Source: Streptococcus uberis
Lineage (GTDB): Bacteria > Bacillota > Bacilli > Lactobacillales > Streptococcaceae
NCBI RefSeq assembly: GCF_900475595.1
Contig: NZ_LS483397.1
Coordinates: forward strand, 839,001-903,000
Length of the DNA: 64,000 nt
Direction: 5' to 3'
Positions 20,658 through 33,682 of this stretch are shown in pieces (the stretch's first letter is position 1; the number at the start of each line of letters is the position of its first letter). Both the position numbers and the translations under genes were made by a program. The notes below the pieces were generated by a model, which saw nothing but the letters and a program-made list of their open reading frames with translations, had not been told where the DNA came from and searched no databases.

Positions 20658-21272
20658 ATGCTTGAAACAGTTTCTGCAGAGTTATTAGCTTATCAAGAAG
20701 ACCGTTTGGATTCTTATCGTGAACTTAACCAAACGACTAAACCTGGTGGTATTGTTTTTGCAGGTGATTCTATTATTGAATTTTACCCTTTAAAAAAATA
20801 TTTAGGCCGCTCTCTCCCTATACATAATAGAGGGATAGCTGGTATTGATAGTCAATGGTTGCTTAATCATATTGACGAACATATTTGCCAATTGTATCCT
20901 GAAAAAGTTTTTCTGCTAATTGGTACCAATGATATTGGTTTAGGTTATTCAAATTCAGAAATTAAAACAAGAGTCTCAGAGATTATTGCCAAGATTCAAT
21001 CAAAAAATGAAAACTGTAACATCTATCTTTTGTCAGTTTTACCAGTTTCTGATAATCCTAACTATCAAAACACTGTTAAAGTGAGAGATAATAAAGGTAT
21101 TGATGAATTAAATGACGCATTAAAAACCATACCAACAATTAACTATATTGATTTGGCAAGCAGTCTTAAAGATAATACGAATGGTTTAGCTGATGGATTT
21201 ACGAAAGATGGTCTTCATCTTAATTTGAAAGGCTATGAAAGAATTTCAAACTGTTTATTGAATTATTTATAA
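20658..21272 (+). CDS. SGNH/GDSL-family esterase or acetylhydrolase
   Basis: 204 residues with no signal peptide, so cytosolic. The SGNH blocks are present: block I 'IVFAGDSIIEFYP' (nucleophile Ser), block II 'NRGIAGIDSQW' (Gly), block III 'LIGTNDIG' (Asn) and block V 'DGLHLN' (Asp-His). This is the platelet-activating-factor-acetylhydrolase-like subgroup, often carbohydrate or acyl esterases. AAAAGGAG precedes ATG. Set between GH1 and HAD genes, it may remove acyl groups from imported phospho-glucosides before or after hydrolysis; the substrate is inference. Confidence 0.88.
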   Translation: MLETVSAELLAYQEDRLDSYRELNQTTKPGGIVFAGDSIIEFYPLKKYLGRSLPIHNRGIAGIDSQWLLNHIDEHICQLYPEKVFLLIGTNDIGLGYSNSEIKTRVSEIIAKIQSKNENCNIYLLSVLPVSDNPNYQNTVKVRDNKGIDELNDALKTIPTINYIDLASSLKDNTNGLADGFTKDGLHLNLKGYERISNCLLNYL

Positions 21273-21299
21273 GTCGAAAGAAAGGGGAAACCTTTTATT

Positions 21300-22139
21300 A
21301 TGACCATAAAAATGATTGCAAGTGATATGGACGGCACTTTTTTGAATGAAAAAGGTGTTTACAATCGTGAAAAATTTATTAGCATTTTGAATCAATTAGA
21401 TGCATTAGGCATTCATTTTGTTGTTGCAAGTGGAAATAATATGGACCGACTAAACATGATTTTTAAAGGTCTAACGGACCGCATGTCTTTTGTTGCAGAA
21501 AATGGTGCCCATATTGTAGAAGAAGGAAAAGATTTGAAACGTCACGTTTTAGATCAAAAAGATGTTGATTTATTCCTAGACTATTTTCGTGATGATCTTG
21601 CAAAGAATGCTGTGATTCTATCCGGAAAAAAACAGTCTTATATGCATGAAAATGCTAAATTGCCAGAGGCTTTTGCTATTGAACCAGAACAATTTAAACA
21701 ATTTTTCTCTAAAATAAAACTCATTGATGACTTCTCAAAAGTCGGCCAAGAGCCTATTTTAAAAATTTCCATGATGCTTCCAGTAGATGAGTGTGATCAT
21801 GTGATTGAAAGCTTTAATAAGGAATTTAAAGGCAATTTAACAGCTGTGACCAGTGGGTTTGGTGCAGTAGATATCATTCAAACAGGCATTCATAAAGCTT
21901 GGGGCTTAAGTCTCTTGATGGAGAAATATGGCATTAGCTCTGATCAAGTCATGGCTTTTGGTGATGGTGGAAATGATATTGAAATGCTGCAACTAGCAGA
22001 ATATTCTTATGCCATGGAAAATGCACCTGAGGTTGTTAAAAAGGCAGCAAAATTCATTGCTCCTCATCACAAACATGAAGGTGTTCTTCAAACCTTAGAA
22101 ACTTTTTTAGCTGACATTGCTAGAGAAATAGAATCCTAA
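21300..22139 (+). CDS. Cof-type HAD-superfamily sugar phosphatase
   Basis: 279 residues. HAD motif I 'ASDMDGTFLN' (nucleophile and acid Asp near residues 9 and 11), motif II 'VASGNN', and motifs III and IV with a conserved Lys and 'AFGDGGNDIEML'. The C2b cap between is typical of Cof/YidA phosphatases acting on sugar phosphates, pyridoxal phosphate or FMN. Its place between GH1 genes and two histidine phosphatases suggests dephosphorylation of sugar phosphates of this pathway. A terminator follows directly. Confidence 0.9.
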   Translation: MTIKMIASDMDGTFLNEKGVYNREKFISILNQLDALGIHFVVASGNNMDRLNMIFKGLTDRMSFVAENGAHIVEEGKDLKRHVLDQKDVDLFLDYFRDDLAKNAVILSGKKQSYMHENAKLPEAFAIEPEQFKQFFSKIKLIDDFSKVGQEPILKISMMLPVDECDHVIESFNKEFKGNLTAVTSGFGAVDIIQTGIHKAWGLSLLMEKYGISSDQVMAFGDGGNDIEMLQLAEYSYAMENAPEVVKKAAKFIAPHHKHEGVLQTLETFLADIAREIES

Positions 22140-22167
22140 AAAAGATTGGTTGTTACCAATCTTTTTT
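22138..22167 (+). terminator. Terminator after the HAD gene
   Basis: AAAAGATTGGT and ACCAATCTTTT around a TGTT loop, then T's; it ends the transcript of the first GH1, esterase and HAD genes. Confidence 0.9.
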
Positions 22168-22182
22168 GCTTGCCATCATGTT

Positions 22183-22245
22183 ATAGTATTAGAATTCAAG
22201 ATTATCTAATAAGAAATCGGTTTCAGAATATGATAATATTATCAT
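22183..22245 (+). promoter_or_regulatory. Promoter region of the second GH1 gene: ATAGTAT motif, cre site and 16-bp palindrome
   Basis: ATAGTATTAGAATTC (22183-22197) starts the shared motif. AGAAATCGGTTTCA (22212-22225) matches 8 of 9 fixed cre positions and would cover the -35 area. ATGATAATATTATCAT (22230-22245) is a perfect palindrome containing the likely -10 (22232-22239). From ATAGTAT to the -10 the distance is 49-51 bp, as at the other promoters. Confidence 0.55.
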
Positions 22246-22262
22246 AATAGAAAGAAAGGTAA

Positions 22263-23735
<1,473 letters not shown>

Positions 23736-23766
23736 ATGATTATAGAGATACTGAGGAAGAACTAAG

Positions 23767-24360
23767 ATGAAATGTTTTTTAATGCGACATGGACAAACCT
23801 TATTTAATACCCAAGGTAGAGTTCAAGGTGCATGTGATTCACCATTAACAGAGCTTGGAATAGAGCAGGCCCTATTAGCGAAGCGTTATTTTGAAGAGCA
23901 GCAGATAACTTTTGATCGTGTCTATTCATCAACACAAGAAAGAGCAACAGACACTGCAAAATTGTTAGCAGATCAGGAAGTGCTTCAACTGAAAGGTTTA
24001 AAAGAAATGGATTTTGGCCGCTTTGAAGCTCAACCCGAATATCTATTACCTCATCATAGACCAGGTGCTAATTCTTATGAAGATCAATTGGTTCCCTATG
24101 GGGGAGAAGATATTAGAAAGGTTGGTATTCGAGTTCGCAACGCTATTGAATCTGTCTCGAATGAAAACCCTGATTCAACAGTGCTAATGGTCAGTCATGG
24201 AGCGGCTATGTGGGGGCTTTGTTTAGAATTAGGCATCAGTTTTCCTCCAGGGGTTCATTTTTCAAACTGCTCCATTTGCGAGTTTGACGTGTTCGACTCA
24301 AAATGGCAACTAAAACGGTTAATTCAACCAACGAAAAATTTTGACATTATTGACTTTTAA
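23767..24360 (+). CDS. Histidine phosphatase (phosphoglycerate mutase-like), first of a tandem pair
   Basis: 197 residues of the branch-1 histidine phosphatase family. The phospho-histidine motif is 'LMRHGQTLFN' at the N-terminus, followed by 'STQERATDTA', the acidic 'LKGLKEMDFGRFEAQ' and the second catalytic His in 'LMVSHGAAMWG'. It is too short for dPGM and fits broad-specificity phosphatases such as PhoE/YhfR types. Its first 30 codons are nearly identical to the next gene, so the pair arose by duplication. Substrate unknown; a sugar phosphate is plausible from context. Confidence 0.9.
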   Translation: MKCFLMRHGQTLFNTQGRVQGACDSPLTELGIEQALLAKRYFEEQQITFDRVYSSTQERATDTAKLLADQEVLQLKGLKEMDFGRFEAQPEYLLPHHRPGANSYEDQLVPYGGEDIRKVGIRVRNAIESVSNENPDSTVLMVSHGAAMWGLCLELGISFPPGVHFSNCSICEFDVFDSKWQLKRLIQPTKNFDIIDF

Positions 24361-24373
24361 AAAGGGAACAAAC

Positions 24374-24985
24374 ATGCAAAAAACGTTTTATCTCATGCGA
24401 CATGGACAAACCTTATTTAATGTTCAAGGTCGCATCCAAGGTGCTTGTGATTCCCCCTTAACGGAACTGGGAATTGCACAAGCAAAAGCTGCGCGTGACT
24501 ACTTCGAACAAGAAGGCATTCGCTTCGATAGCATATATAGTTCAACACAAGAACGCGCCTGTGACACTGCAGAACTAGTGACAGGTAGAAAAGACTATAT
24601 CCGTTTAAAGGGACTCAAAGAATGGAATTTTGGGAGTTTTGAAGCTCATCAGGAATACCTCAATCCTCCCCTACATAAAGAAGATGGTTCCGGCTATCGT
24701 GATTACTTTGTTAGATATGGCGGCGAATCAAATGTTGAGGTTTATCAACGAATGGCCGCTACTATAAAGTCAGTCCTTGATCACGAACCAGAGCATCATA
24801 AAAGCTTGTTTGTTAGTCATGGAGGAGCTATTGCACAATTTTACCGCCATGCAACAGTGGATGCACCAGTTCCGAAAAGTCGCATGGCCAATTGTGCTAT
24901 TTTAAAAATAAACTATGATGGCGAAAAAATGCAAGTAGAGTCTATTTATAATCCAATGGAAAAAGACTTTGTATTTCAACGATAA
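24374..24985 (+). CDS. Histidine phosphatase (phosphoglycerate mutase-like), second of a tandem pair
   Basis: 203 residues. ATG at 24374 follows AAAGGGAAC; the earlier in-frame start at 24341 lies within the previous gene. Motifs: 'LMRHGQTLFN', 'STQERACDTA', 'LKGLKEWNFGSFEAHQEY' and 'LFVSHGGAIAQFY'. It is paralogous to the preceding gene throughout but diverged in the C-terminal third ('RHATVDAPVPKSRMANCAIL'), which shapes the active site, so the substrate may differ. It lies 13 bp downstream of its twin, in the same operon. Confidence 0.9.
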   Translation: MQKTFYLMRHGQTLFNVQGRIQGACDSPLTELGIAQAKAARDYFEQEGIRFDSIYSSTQERACDTAELVTGRKDYIRLKGLKEWNFGSFEAHQEYLNPPLHKEDGSGYRDYFVRYGGESNVEVYQRMAATIKSVLDHEPEHHKSLFVSHGGAIAQFYRHATVDAPVPKSRMANCAILKINYDGEKMQVESIYNPMEKDFVFQR

Positions 24986-25009
24986 AAAAGAGAAGGATTT
25001 CAAATTAAG

Positions 25010-27401
<2,392 letters not shown>

Positions 27402-27420
27402 AATCACTTTCTGATGGTTT

Positions 27421-27446
27421 AAGGGAGCTTCAAGCTCCCTTTTTTA
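27421..27446 (+). terminator. Terminator of the GH1/phosphatase operon
   Basis: AGGGAGCTT and AAGCTCCCT are complementary around a central C, so the closed stem is AGGGAGC/GCTCCCT; a T-run follows. Confidence 0.9.
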
Positions 27447-27502
27447 ATTGGCATCTCTGTTCATTTTTGTCTTTTAGTGTATAATAAATGAAAGGAGTTT
27501 TT

Positions 27503-28627
27503 ATGACGTTTGAAAAAAAACATGTATTTTATCTCATCTTATTATTTGTTGCTTGTCTGGCTATTCAAGCTAATTGGGATACAGGGACAGGGATCATCAA
27601 AACAATTGTTAAAACAAGTCTTCCATTTCTCTATGGTGCTGCGTTAGCTTATATTGTCAATATTGTGATGTCTGCTTATGAAAAGTTATTGAGTCGCTTT
27701 CTTAAAGGTAATCATCTCTTTCACCTTAAAAGAGCTATTTCAATGATTTTGGCTTATTTTACTTTCATAGCCATTTTGTTTTGGATCGTGTCAATTGTCA
27801 TTCCTGATCTCATTGCAAGCATTAACACAATGATGTCTTTTGATACAAGTTCTATAAAAGAAGTCATTCGTGATTTGAGTCATAATAAAGCTCTGGCACG
27901 ATTAATCAATTATGTTGGCGGAGATGCACAAGTTACCAAAACAATAAGTAATTATAGTCAACAGCTTTTAAGACAATTCTTATCAGTCTTAACAAATATT
28001 TTGACATCAGTTACTTTAATCGCGTCAGCCATTATTAATGTCTTTGTTGCCTTTGTTTTTTCTCTATATGTATTAGGGAATAAAGAGCAACTCTGTCGAC
28101 AAGGTAACCTTTTGGTGGATACTTATGCAGGCAAATATGCTCAAAGAATCCACTACCTAGTAGAATTATTGCATGATCGTTTTAGAGGATTTTTCGTCAG
28201 TCAAACAATTGAGGCTATGATTCTAGGATCTTTAACGGCAGTAGGAATGTTTTTATTTAAGTTACCATTTGCGGCAACTATTGGTGTCTTAGTAGCCTTT
28301 ACAGCATTATTACCAGTAGTTGGTGCTTATATTGGTGTGACAATTGGATTTGTTTTAATCATGACCCAATCTCTTTCTCAAGCTATTTTCTTCGTTATTT
28401 TCCTTATTATACTTCAACAATTTGAAGGAAACCTGATTTATCCAAGAGTAGTGGGGGGATCTATTGGTTTGCCGGCCATGTGGGTATTGATGGCTATTAC
28501 CATAGGCGCTTCTCTAAGAGGAGTCGTTGGCATGATTATTGCTGTCCCATTGGCAGCGACATGTTATCAAATGATCCGTGATAATATTGAAAAAAAACAA
28601 GCGATTCAAAAAAAGCAGATTTCGTAA
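27503..28627 (+). CDS. AI-2E-family (PerM/YdiK-type) membrane permease
   Basis: 374 residues with about seven to eight membrane segments and an amphipathic central loop, typical of UPF0118/AI-2E transporters. The C-terminal '[29 protein letters not shown]' is the family signature. ATG at 27503 follows AAAGGAG by 6 bases; the upstream start at 27488 would leave the ribosome site inside the gene. A likely -10 TATAAT is at 27480-27485. Family members are linked to autoinducer-2 export or Na+/H+ exchange; the actual substrate is unproven. Confidence 0.88.
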   Translation: MTFEKKHVFYLILLFVACLAIQANWDTGTGIIKTIVKTSLPFLYGAALAYIVNIVMSAYEKLLSRFLKGNHLFHLKRAISMILAYFTFIAILFWIVSIVIPDLIASINTMMSFDTSSIKEVIRDLSHNKALARLINYVGGDAQVTKTISNYSQQLLRQFLSVLTNILTSVTLIASAIINVFVAFVFSLYVLGNKEQLCRQGNLLVDTYAGKYAQRIHYLVELLHDRFRGFFVSQTIEAMILGSLTAVGMFLFKLPFAATIGVLVAFTALLPVVGAYIGVTIGFVLIMTQSLSQAIFFVIFLIILQQFEGNLIYPRVVGGSIGLPAMWVLMAITIGASLRGVVGMIIAVPLAATCYQMIRDNIEKKQAIQKKQIS

Positions 28628-28643
28628 GAAATTTGCTTTTTTT
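28610..28643 (+). terminator. Terminator overlapping the permease stop codon
   Basis: AAAAAGCAGATTTC and GAAATTTGCTTTTT pair around GTAA, followed by T's; the stem includes the end of the coding region. Confidence 0.8.
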
Positions 28644-28670
28644 TCGGATATTAGTTTAGGAGGACAGGAT

Positions 28671-29351
28671 ATGTATGCTGTTAAACTAAATAAAGACACA
28701 CTTTTACCAAGAGAAAAACTTGTTCAATATGGTGTTGAACAACTCAGTCACCAAGAATTATTAGCCATCTTACTGCGGACTGGAAATAAAGAAAAACATG
28801 TTATGGAGTTAGCTTCGCATATTTTACATTGTTTGGAGAGTCTAGCAGATTTCGATAAATTATCTCTACAAGAATTACAACGATTACCAGGGATTGGAAA
28901 AGTAAAAGCGATAGAATTGAAAGCAATGGTAGAACTATGCCATCGTATCCAAAAAGCAAAATCTTCCCACTCTATTCAGATTTTATCAAGTTACCAAGTG
29001 GCTAAACGAATGATGCACGAGTTAGGTGATAAAAAACAAGAACATCTGATTGCTATCTATCTGGACACACAAAATCGTATCATAGAGGAAAAAACTATTT
29101 TTATAGGTAGTGTCAGACGTTCCATTGCAGAACCAAGGGAAATCTTACATTTCGCCTGCCGCAATATGGCAACTAGTTTGATTGTTGTTCATAATCATCC
29201 GTCAGGTTTGACCATTCCCAGCGAAAATGATGTTGCATTTACTAAAAAAATAAAACGATCATGTGATCACTTGGGCATAAACTGCCTAGATCACATCATC
29301 GTTGGAAAAAAACAATATTATAGTTTTCGAGAAAAATCTGACATTTTTTAA
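28671..29351 (+). CDS. radC: RadC-family protein (JAB1/MPN domain)
   Basis: 226 residues. An N-terminal helix-hairpin-helix region ('[17 protein letters not shown]', about 70-90) is followed by the RadC/MPN domain with metal ligands in '[17 protein letters not shown]' (H-x-H-x7-S-x2-D). ATG at 28671 has TAGGAGGA 7 bases upstream; the longer frame from 28578 would overlap the terminator. Despite the name, a DNA-repair role is doubtful in streptococci and the enzymatic activity is not established. Its end overlaps the convergent gene's stop. Confidence 0.93.
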   Translation: MYAVKLNKDTLLPREKLVQYGVEQLSHQELLAILLRTGNKEKHVMELASHILHCLESLADFDKLSLQELQRLPGIGKVKAIELKAMVELCHRIQKAKSSHSIQILSSYQVAKRMMHELGDKKQEHLIAIYLDTQNRIIEEKTIFIGSVRRSIAEPREILHFACRNMATSLIVVHNHPSGLTIPSENDVAFTKKIKRSCDHLGINCLDHIIVGKKQYYSFREKSDIF

Positions 29352-30049
29352 GAGGTAAACTCATTAATAAAATAATCAAATAATCTTAAATCTTCTTGAC
29401 GAGCAGCTTGTAATAATTCAGGATGCCACTGAACCCCAATAAATGGGATTTTAGGATTGGTGCTGACTACGGCTTCAATTGTTTCATCACGAGGATCAAA
29501 AGCAATGACTTTCAAATCTTTTGCCAATACTTTGATACTTTGGTGGTGAAAGGAGTTGATAAATGGTTTATCACCGTAGATAGCTTGTAAAAATGATTCA
29601 GCTTCAATTGTGATGCTATGGTTCAAAGAATCTGATGGAGCATGTTGCCAATGGTTAGCAATGTTTTGATGTAAAGAACCACCCAAATAAACATTCATTA
29701 GCTGCATGCCACGACAAATCCCTAGAACCGGTTTGTTTTGTTTCATGGCTTCCTCAATGATTGCCATTTCAAACAAATCGCGTTCTAACAAAAAATCATC
29801 ATCATATGCAGCTTTTTCTTCATTATAAAATTGGGGATCAACATTTTGGCCACCTATTATAATGATTTTATCAACTAAAGATACATAGGTTTTCGCAGCC
29901 TCTTCATCACCAATTGGAAGCAAAAGTGGTGTGGCTCCAGATTTGATGACTGCCTCTGAAAAGCCTGCAGGTGCGTAAGTCCAAGGAAGATCATCAAGCG
30001 CTATGTTCAGTCTTTGATTTGCTGTAATACCAATAATTGGCTTTTTCAT
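29348..30049 (-). CDS. Class I glutamine amidotransferase-like gamma-glutamyl hydrolase (PuuD-like)
   Basis: 233 residues from ATG at 30049. A TTG at 30061 would add four residues and has AGGA 9 bases upstream, so the start is uncertain. The nucleophile elbow '[17 protein letters not shown]' contains the catalytic Cys, and 'GVQWHPEL' the His-x-Glu of the triad. It belongs to peptidase C26, with gamma-glutamyl-GABA hydrolases as nearest known relatives. It lies downstream of rex, likely in the same transcript. Substrate unproven. Confidence 0.9.
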   Translation of the reverse strand: MKKPIIGITANQRLNIALDDLPWTYAPAGFSEAVIKSGATPLLLPIGDEEAAKTYVSLVDKIIIIGGQNVDPQFYNEEKAAYDDDFLLERDLFEMAIIEEAMKQNKPVLGICRGMQLMNVYLGGSLHQNIANHWQHAPSDSLNHSITIEAESFLQAIYGDKPFINSFHHQSIKVLAKDLKVIAFDPRDETIEAVVSTNPKIPFIGVQWHPELLQAARQEDLRLFDYFINEFTS

Positions 30050-30066
30050 ATTCGTGTTCAAACTCT

Positions 30067-30708
30067 TTAATCCTGTGATTGATTCATAAAATAGAGTAGT
30101 GTTTGCAATTCACTTGTCAAATCAACGTATTGCACAATAATACCTTTTGGTACTTGGAGATGCACCGGAGAAAAACTAAGAATCCCTCGAATACCAGCTT
30201 CAATTAATTGATCAGCTACCTCTTGTGCATGTGTACTTGGTACAGTTAAAATGGCTGTCTCAATATCTGCTTTTTTGACATGGTCATTGATGGTTGAGAT
30301 TCCGTAAATGGGAATACCATCAGCTGTTTTAGTACCAACCATTGGATGATCATCAACATCAAATCCCATTGAGATTTGCATTTTATTACGGTCATGGAAA
30401 CGGTAGTGCAAGAGTGCTCGACCAATATTACCACATCCAACTAATAAAACGTTAGTCGTAGAGTGATCATTTAACAAATCTGCAAAAAAGTTCATCAATT
30501 TGGTGACGTCATACCCAAAGCCGCGTCGTCCAAGTTCACCAAAATAGGAAAAATCACGACGAACTGTTGCAGAATCAATCCCCATTGCATCTGCGATTTG
30601 TTTGGAACTAGCTTTTTCCACTTGATCAGCGTAAAAGCGTTTAAAAATTCGATAGTATAAGGACAGGCGTTTTGCTGTCGCTTTTGGAATAGATTTATCA
30701 ATAGCCAC
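30067..30708 (-). CDS. rex: Redox-sensing transcriptional repressor Rex
   Basis: 213 residues. The N-terminal winged helix ('[22 protein letters not shown]', about 38-60) is followed by an NAD(H)-binding Rossmann domain with '[14 protein letters not shown]' and a C-terminal swap helix. Rex represses fermentation and NADH-oxidising genes at high NAD+/NADH... more exactly, it binds DNA when NADH is low and releases it when NADH rises. Two classic targets, nox and ldh, are in this window. The rex promoter carries the same TTTGTGAATA half site found before ldh, so autoregulation is likely. Confidence 0.95.
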   Translation of the reverse strand: MAIDKSIPKATAKRLSLYYRIFKRFYADQVEKASSKQIADAMGIDSATVRRDFSYFGELGRRGFGYDVTKLMNFFADLLNDHSTTNVLLVGCGNIGRALLHYRFHDRNKMQISMGFDVDDHPMVGTKTADGIPIYGISTINDHVKKADIETAILTVPSTHAQEVADQLIEAGIRGILSFSPVHLQVPKGIIVQYVDLTSELQTLLYFMNQSQD

Positions 30709-30750
30709 TTTTTTGCTCCTTTAGGAAATTCCTATTATTATCATGTTACT

Positions 30751-30780
30751 ATTGTAACAAATACTTTGTGAATAATGCAA
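30751..30780 (-). promoter_or_regulatory. rex promoter with a Rex-like half site in the spacer
   Basis: On the minus strand, TTGCAT and TACAAT are 18 bp apart. TATTCACAAAGT (plus-strand ACTTTGTGAATA, 30763-30774) lies directly after the -35. The identical 12 bases sit in the same place in the ldh promoter. Half of the Rex consensus TTGTGAAWWWWTTCACAA is matched. Confidence 0.6.
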
Positions 30781-30829
30781 TGATTTGCGTAAAGATATTC
30801 ATAAATAAGACAAAAATTACAAATTTTAA

Positions 30830-30861
30830 TGAGAAAAGAACCATTTTCACATAAATGGTTC
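30830..30861 (-). terminator. Minus-strand terminator downstream of the DUF4649 operon
   Basis: GAACCATTT and AAATGGTTC form a 9-bp stem with a CTTTTCTC tract on the minus strand. It ends the prs to DUF4649 group before rex. Confidence 0.75.
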
Positions 30862-30871
30862 CTATCTGATA

Positions 30872-31090
30872 TTAAAAAAAGGTGTGCTTTTCCTTTAATA
30901 AGAAAAAGTATAAATCGCCATAATTTCCTTGATAATCGATTTTTTGACCATTAATGGTTAAGGAAACAATTTTTAGATAATCTGGTGTTGAAATATCGCA
31001 AGAATGCTGAGCTCTCTCTAATTCTGAAAAATCAGGAAAGGTGAGCAATTTTTCTTGTTTGCTTTCGTTCAGATAGATAATTTCAATCAT
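30872..31090 (-). CDS. DUF4649-family small protein
   Basis: 72 residues, beginning 'MIEIIYLNESKQEKLLTF'. I recognise it as the short streptococcal DUF4649 family, always seen near the cysteine desulfurase and rex genes. No catalytic motif or membrane segment is visible; it looks like a compact alpha/beta protein. It follows the DUF1831 gene by 29 bp on the same strand. Function unknown. Confidence 0.8.
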   Translation of the reverse strand: MIEIIYLNESKQEKLLTFPDFSELERAQHSCDISTPDYLKIVSLTINGQKIDYQGNYGDLYFFLLKEKHTFF

Positions 31091-31119
31091 AGAAATCCTT
31101 CATTTTTCTTTTTTGTAAA

Positions 31120-31470
31120 CTAACTAACAGTATTCTTTATAAAGATATCACGTTCCACAAGACTATCCATTAAGAAATAAAACTTATCTTGCAAAATTTT
31201 ATGTTCTTCTGATTTAAAAATATTTACCATTCTTAAACCAGATTGATCAGTAATAGCTAACTTAAAGGAAGTTAAGTCCTTGTTGATGGTAATTTTCAAT
31301 GGAAAGCCTTCGCCTGAATTTGGCACTTTTTCTAAAAGTCTTGTTAACTCATAGTGGCCAATTTTTGTTTCCGAAAAAGTTGTATCTCGTAAAGTATATT
31401 TTTTAATCTTTGGGCTGATAGTATAGGAATACTTACAATCGGTTAAATGAATTGTTGTTTCAAATGCCAT
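31120..31470 (-). CDS. DUF1831-family protein, cysteine desulfurase partner by context
   Basis: 116 residues, with no signal peptide. Alternating charged and hydrophobic stretches suggest a beta-rich fold ('YTISPKIKKYTLRDTTF', 'PLKITINKDLTSFKLAITD'). The family is confined to Lactobacillales and sits next to a NifS-like gene, as here (2-bp gap). Neighbourhood suggests a role in sulfur transfer or tRNA thiolation, but no residue proves it. Identification is from memory of the family. Confidence 0.8.
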   Translation of the reverse strand: MAFETTIHLTDCKYSYTISPKIKKYTLRDTTFSETKIGHYELTRLLEKVPNSGEGFPLKITINKDLTSFKLAITDQSGLRMVNIFKSEEHKILQDKFYFLMDSLVERDIFIKNTVS

Positions 31471-31472
31471 TT

Positions 31473-32609
31473 TTATCCTCCGATAATTTTCTTAATGCTA
31501 TCTGTCACTTGGATGACTTCTTCAGAGCTATTCTGATCAGACAGAGAAATTCTTACAGATTCGTCTAATTGAGTGGCTCCTTGACCGTAGAAAGCCTCTA
31601 AAACGTGACTAGGTTCAACGGTCCCTGCAGTACATGCCGAACCAGTGGAAATAGCAATATTGTCAATGTCTAATCTGGTTAAAAGGATGCCGTTTTGATG
31701 GTTTGGAAAACCAATATTTAGCACATGTGGTAAGGATGGTTGATTTTTATTAAGATAAAATGGAATACCCTCTAACTGACTCAGTAGTTGACGAGATAAC
31801 TCCTCAATCTTGTTCCAGTTATTATCCATTTCAGCATATGCATCTTTTAAGGCTCTGACCATTCCAATAATACCAATTAAGTTTTCTGTGCTAGCGCGTC
31901 TTTTTTCTTCTTGGTCTCCGCCATGAAGCAGAGCATCAAAGTGATTTGAATGAGAGAAAAGGAAACCTATCCCTTTTGGACCGTGGAATTTATGAGCTGA
32001 AGCTGATAAAAAATCAATTCCTAACTCCAATGGATAGATTGGTCTTTTCCCCATCAATTGAACCGCGTCAACATGAAAAGCAGCTGGATGATCCCTTAAC
32101 AATTCTCCGATTTCAGCAATCGGTAGTAAGTCACCTGTTTCGTTGTTTGCAGCCATAATGCTAACTAGTATGGTATCCTCACGTAATGCTTCCTTTACTT
32201 GCTCTGCACTGATATGTCCATTTTTAGGTGTCAAATAAGTGACTTCGAAATGAAAGGTTTTTTCAAGATAAGCCATAGTATGAAGGACAGAATGGTGTTC
32301 AATAGCCGTAGTGATAAGGTGTTTTCCCTTGTTTTGATTTGCTAAAGCATAGCCTTTTATAGCGGTGTTATTACTTTCAGTACCACCTGAGGTAAATATA
32401 ATATCTCTAGCAGGTACTTTCAATAATTGAGCAATATCTTGACGACTTTCCCTCAAAAGTTTGTTGGATTCCCGACCGAAAGCATGAATGCTAGAGGGAT
32501 TTCCAAAAGTGTCTTTCATAACTGTTGTCATCGCTTCAATAACAGAATCCGTTAGAGGCGTAGTAGCAGCATTATCAAAGTAAATAGAAGCTTTATTTTT
32601 CATCTGCAT
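31473..32609 (-). CDS. Cysteine desulfurase (NifS/IscS class V aminotransferase)
   Basis: About 378 residues. PLP enzyme taking sulfur from cysteine for tRNA thiolation or Fe-S assembly. Seen: '[10 protein letters not shown]' at the N-terminus, 'GGTESNN', the PLP lysine Lys207 in '[12 protein letters not shown]', and the persulfide loop 'STGSACTAG'. The start is uncertain: ATG at 32609 or 32603, or TTG at 32618; none has a good ribosome site, and all overlap the prs stop, so coupling to prs is likely. It is followed by the DUF1831 and DUF4649 genes. Confidence 0.92.
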   Translation of the reverse strand: MQMKNKASIYFDNAATTPLTDSVIEAMTTVMKDTFGNPSSIHAFGRESNKLLRESRQDIAQLLKVPARDIIFTSGGTESNNTAIKGYALANQNKGKHLITTAIEHHSVLHTMAYLEKTFHFEVTYLTPKNGHISAEQVKEALREDTILVSIMAANNETGDLLPIAEIGELLRDHPAAFHVDAVQLMGKRPIYPLELGIDFLSASAHKFHGPKGIGFLFSHSNHFDALLHGGDQEEKRRASTENLIGIIGMVRALKDAYAEMDNNWNKIEELSRQLLSQLEGIPFYLNKNQPSLPHVLNIGFPNHQNGILLTRLDIDNIAISTGSACTAGTVEPSHVLEAFYGQGATQLDESVRISLSDQNSSEEVIQVTDSIKKIIGG

Positions 32610-33564
32610 GGAATTCAAATAATGGACTTAATGGTTTTCTCTCATGAATGCGGATAATAGCATCCGCGATTAATTGACTTGCTGAGAGATAATGTAGATT
32701 TTGTGGTTTTTTGTTTTCCGTTAGGACAGAGTCTGTAATAATAATTTCTTTGATAGGAGCTGTATCTAAAATATCTGCAGCACCACCTGCAAAGAGTCCG
32801 TGACTAGCAACTGCATAAATATCTGTTGCACCGCTTCTGTCCAAAATTTTAGCGGCTTCAGCAAAAGTAATACCAGTGTTCAAGATATCATCTATGATAA
32901 TCGCTTTTTTACCTTCAACCTCACCAATGATATAACCTTCTTCACGACCGGCTTCATCTTCAGCGTAATCAATAATGGCAATTGGCGAATTTAAAAGTTC
33001 AGCAAGAGCTCTAGCACGTTTGATTCCTGAGTTTTTGGGGCTAACAATGACCACATCTTCACCATATAAGCCTTTTTGATGATAGTGAGTAGCAAAAAGT
33101 GGAACAGTGAAAAGGTTGTCTACTGGAATATCAAAGAAACCTTGAACTTGAACAGCATGTAGATCAAGCGTAAGAACACGATCAATACCGGCTTTTGTTA
33201 ACATATTTGCAACTAACTTAGCAGTGATTGGTTCGCGGGATTTTGACACACGATCTTGACGAGAATAACCAAAGTAAGGAAGGACAACGTTTACAGAATT
33301 TGCACTCGCACGTTTACATGCATCAATCATGATAAGAAGTTCCCAAAGGTTATCATTCACTGGGAAACTTGTTGATTGGACAATATAGATATCATCACCA
33401 CGAACAGTTTCTTCAATGTTAATCATTATCTCACCATCTGAAAATTGACGAGAAGTGATTTTTCCTAGTGGAATCCCTGATGCCTCAGAAATTTTTTCCG
33501 CGATAGGGAGATTTGAAGTAAGAGAAAACAGTTTGATTTGCTTGTCAGCATATCGTTCAGTCAT
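32593..33564 (-). CDS. prs: Ribose-phosphate pyrophosphokinase (PRPP synthetase)
   Basis: 323 residues, from ATG at 33564 preceded by AAGGAGC; the longer frame up to 33621 lacks a ribosome site. Makes PRPP from ribose 5-phosphate and ATP for purine, pyrimidine, NAD and Trp/His synthesis. Seen: '[26 protein letters not shown]' region with the class I dimer contacts, '[16 protein letters not shown]', and the PRPP loop '[17 protein letters not shown]'. It is first gene of the minus-strand operon running to DUF4649. Confidence 0.96.
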   Translation of the reverse strand: MTERYADKQIKLFSLTSNLPIAEKISEASGIPLGKITSRQFSDGEIMINIEETVRGDDIYIVQSTSFPVNDNLWELLIMIDACKRASANSVNVVLPYFGYSRQDRVSKSREPITAKLVANMLTKAGIDRVLTLDLHAVQVQGFFDIPVDNLFTVPLFATHYHQKGLYGEDVVIVSPKNSGIKRARALAELLNSPIAIIDYAEDEAGREEGYIIGEVEGKKAIIIDDILNTGITFAEAAKILDRSGATDIYAVASHGLFAGGAADILDTAPIKEIIITDSVLTENKKPQNLHYLSASQLIADAIIRIHERKPLSPLFEFHADEK

Positions 33565-33648
33565 GATTATTTTTGCTCCTTGCTTAAATGATAGAGTAGA
33601 AATTTTGTTGTTTCTACTCATAGGTTATAATAAACACTATTATTTTAA

Positions 33649-33678
33649 CAAAAAAACAGAAAAATTGCATTTTTCTGT
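33649..33678 (-). terminator. Minus-strand terminator after the CYTH gene
   Basis: ACAGAAAAAT and ATTTTTCTGT stem (33656-33678), with a T-run on the minus strand at 33650-33656. Confidence 0.8.
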
Positions 33679-33682
33679 CATA

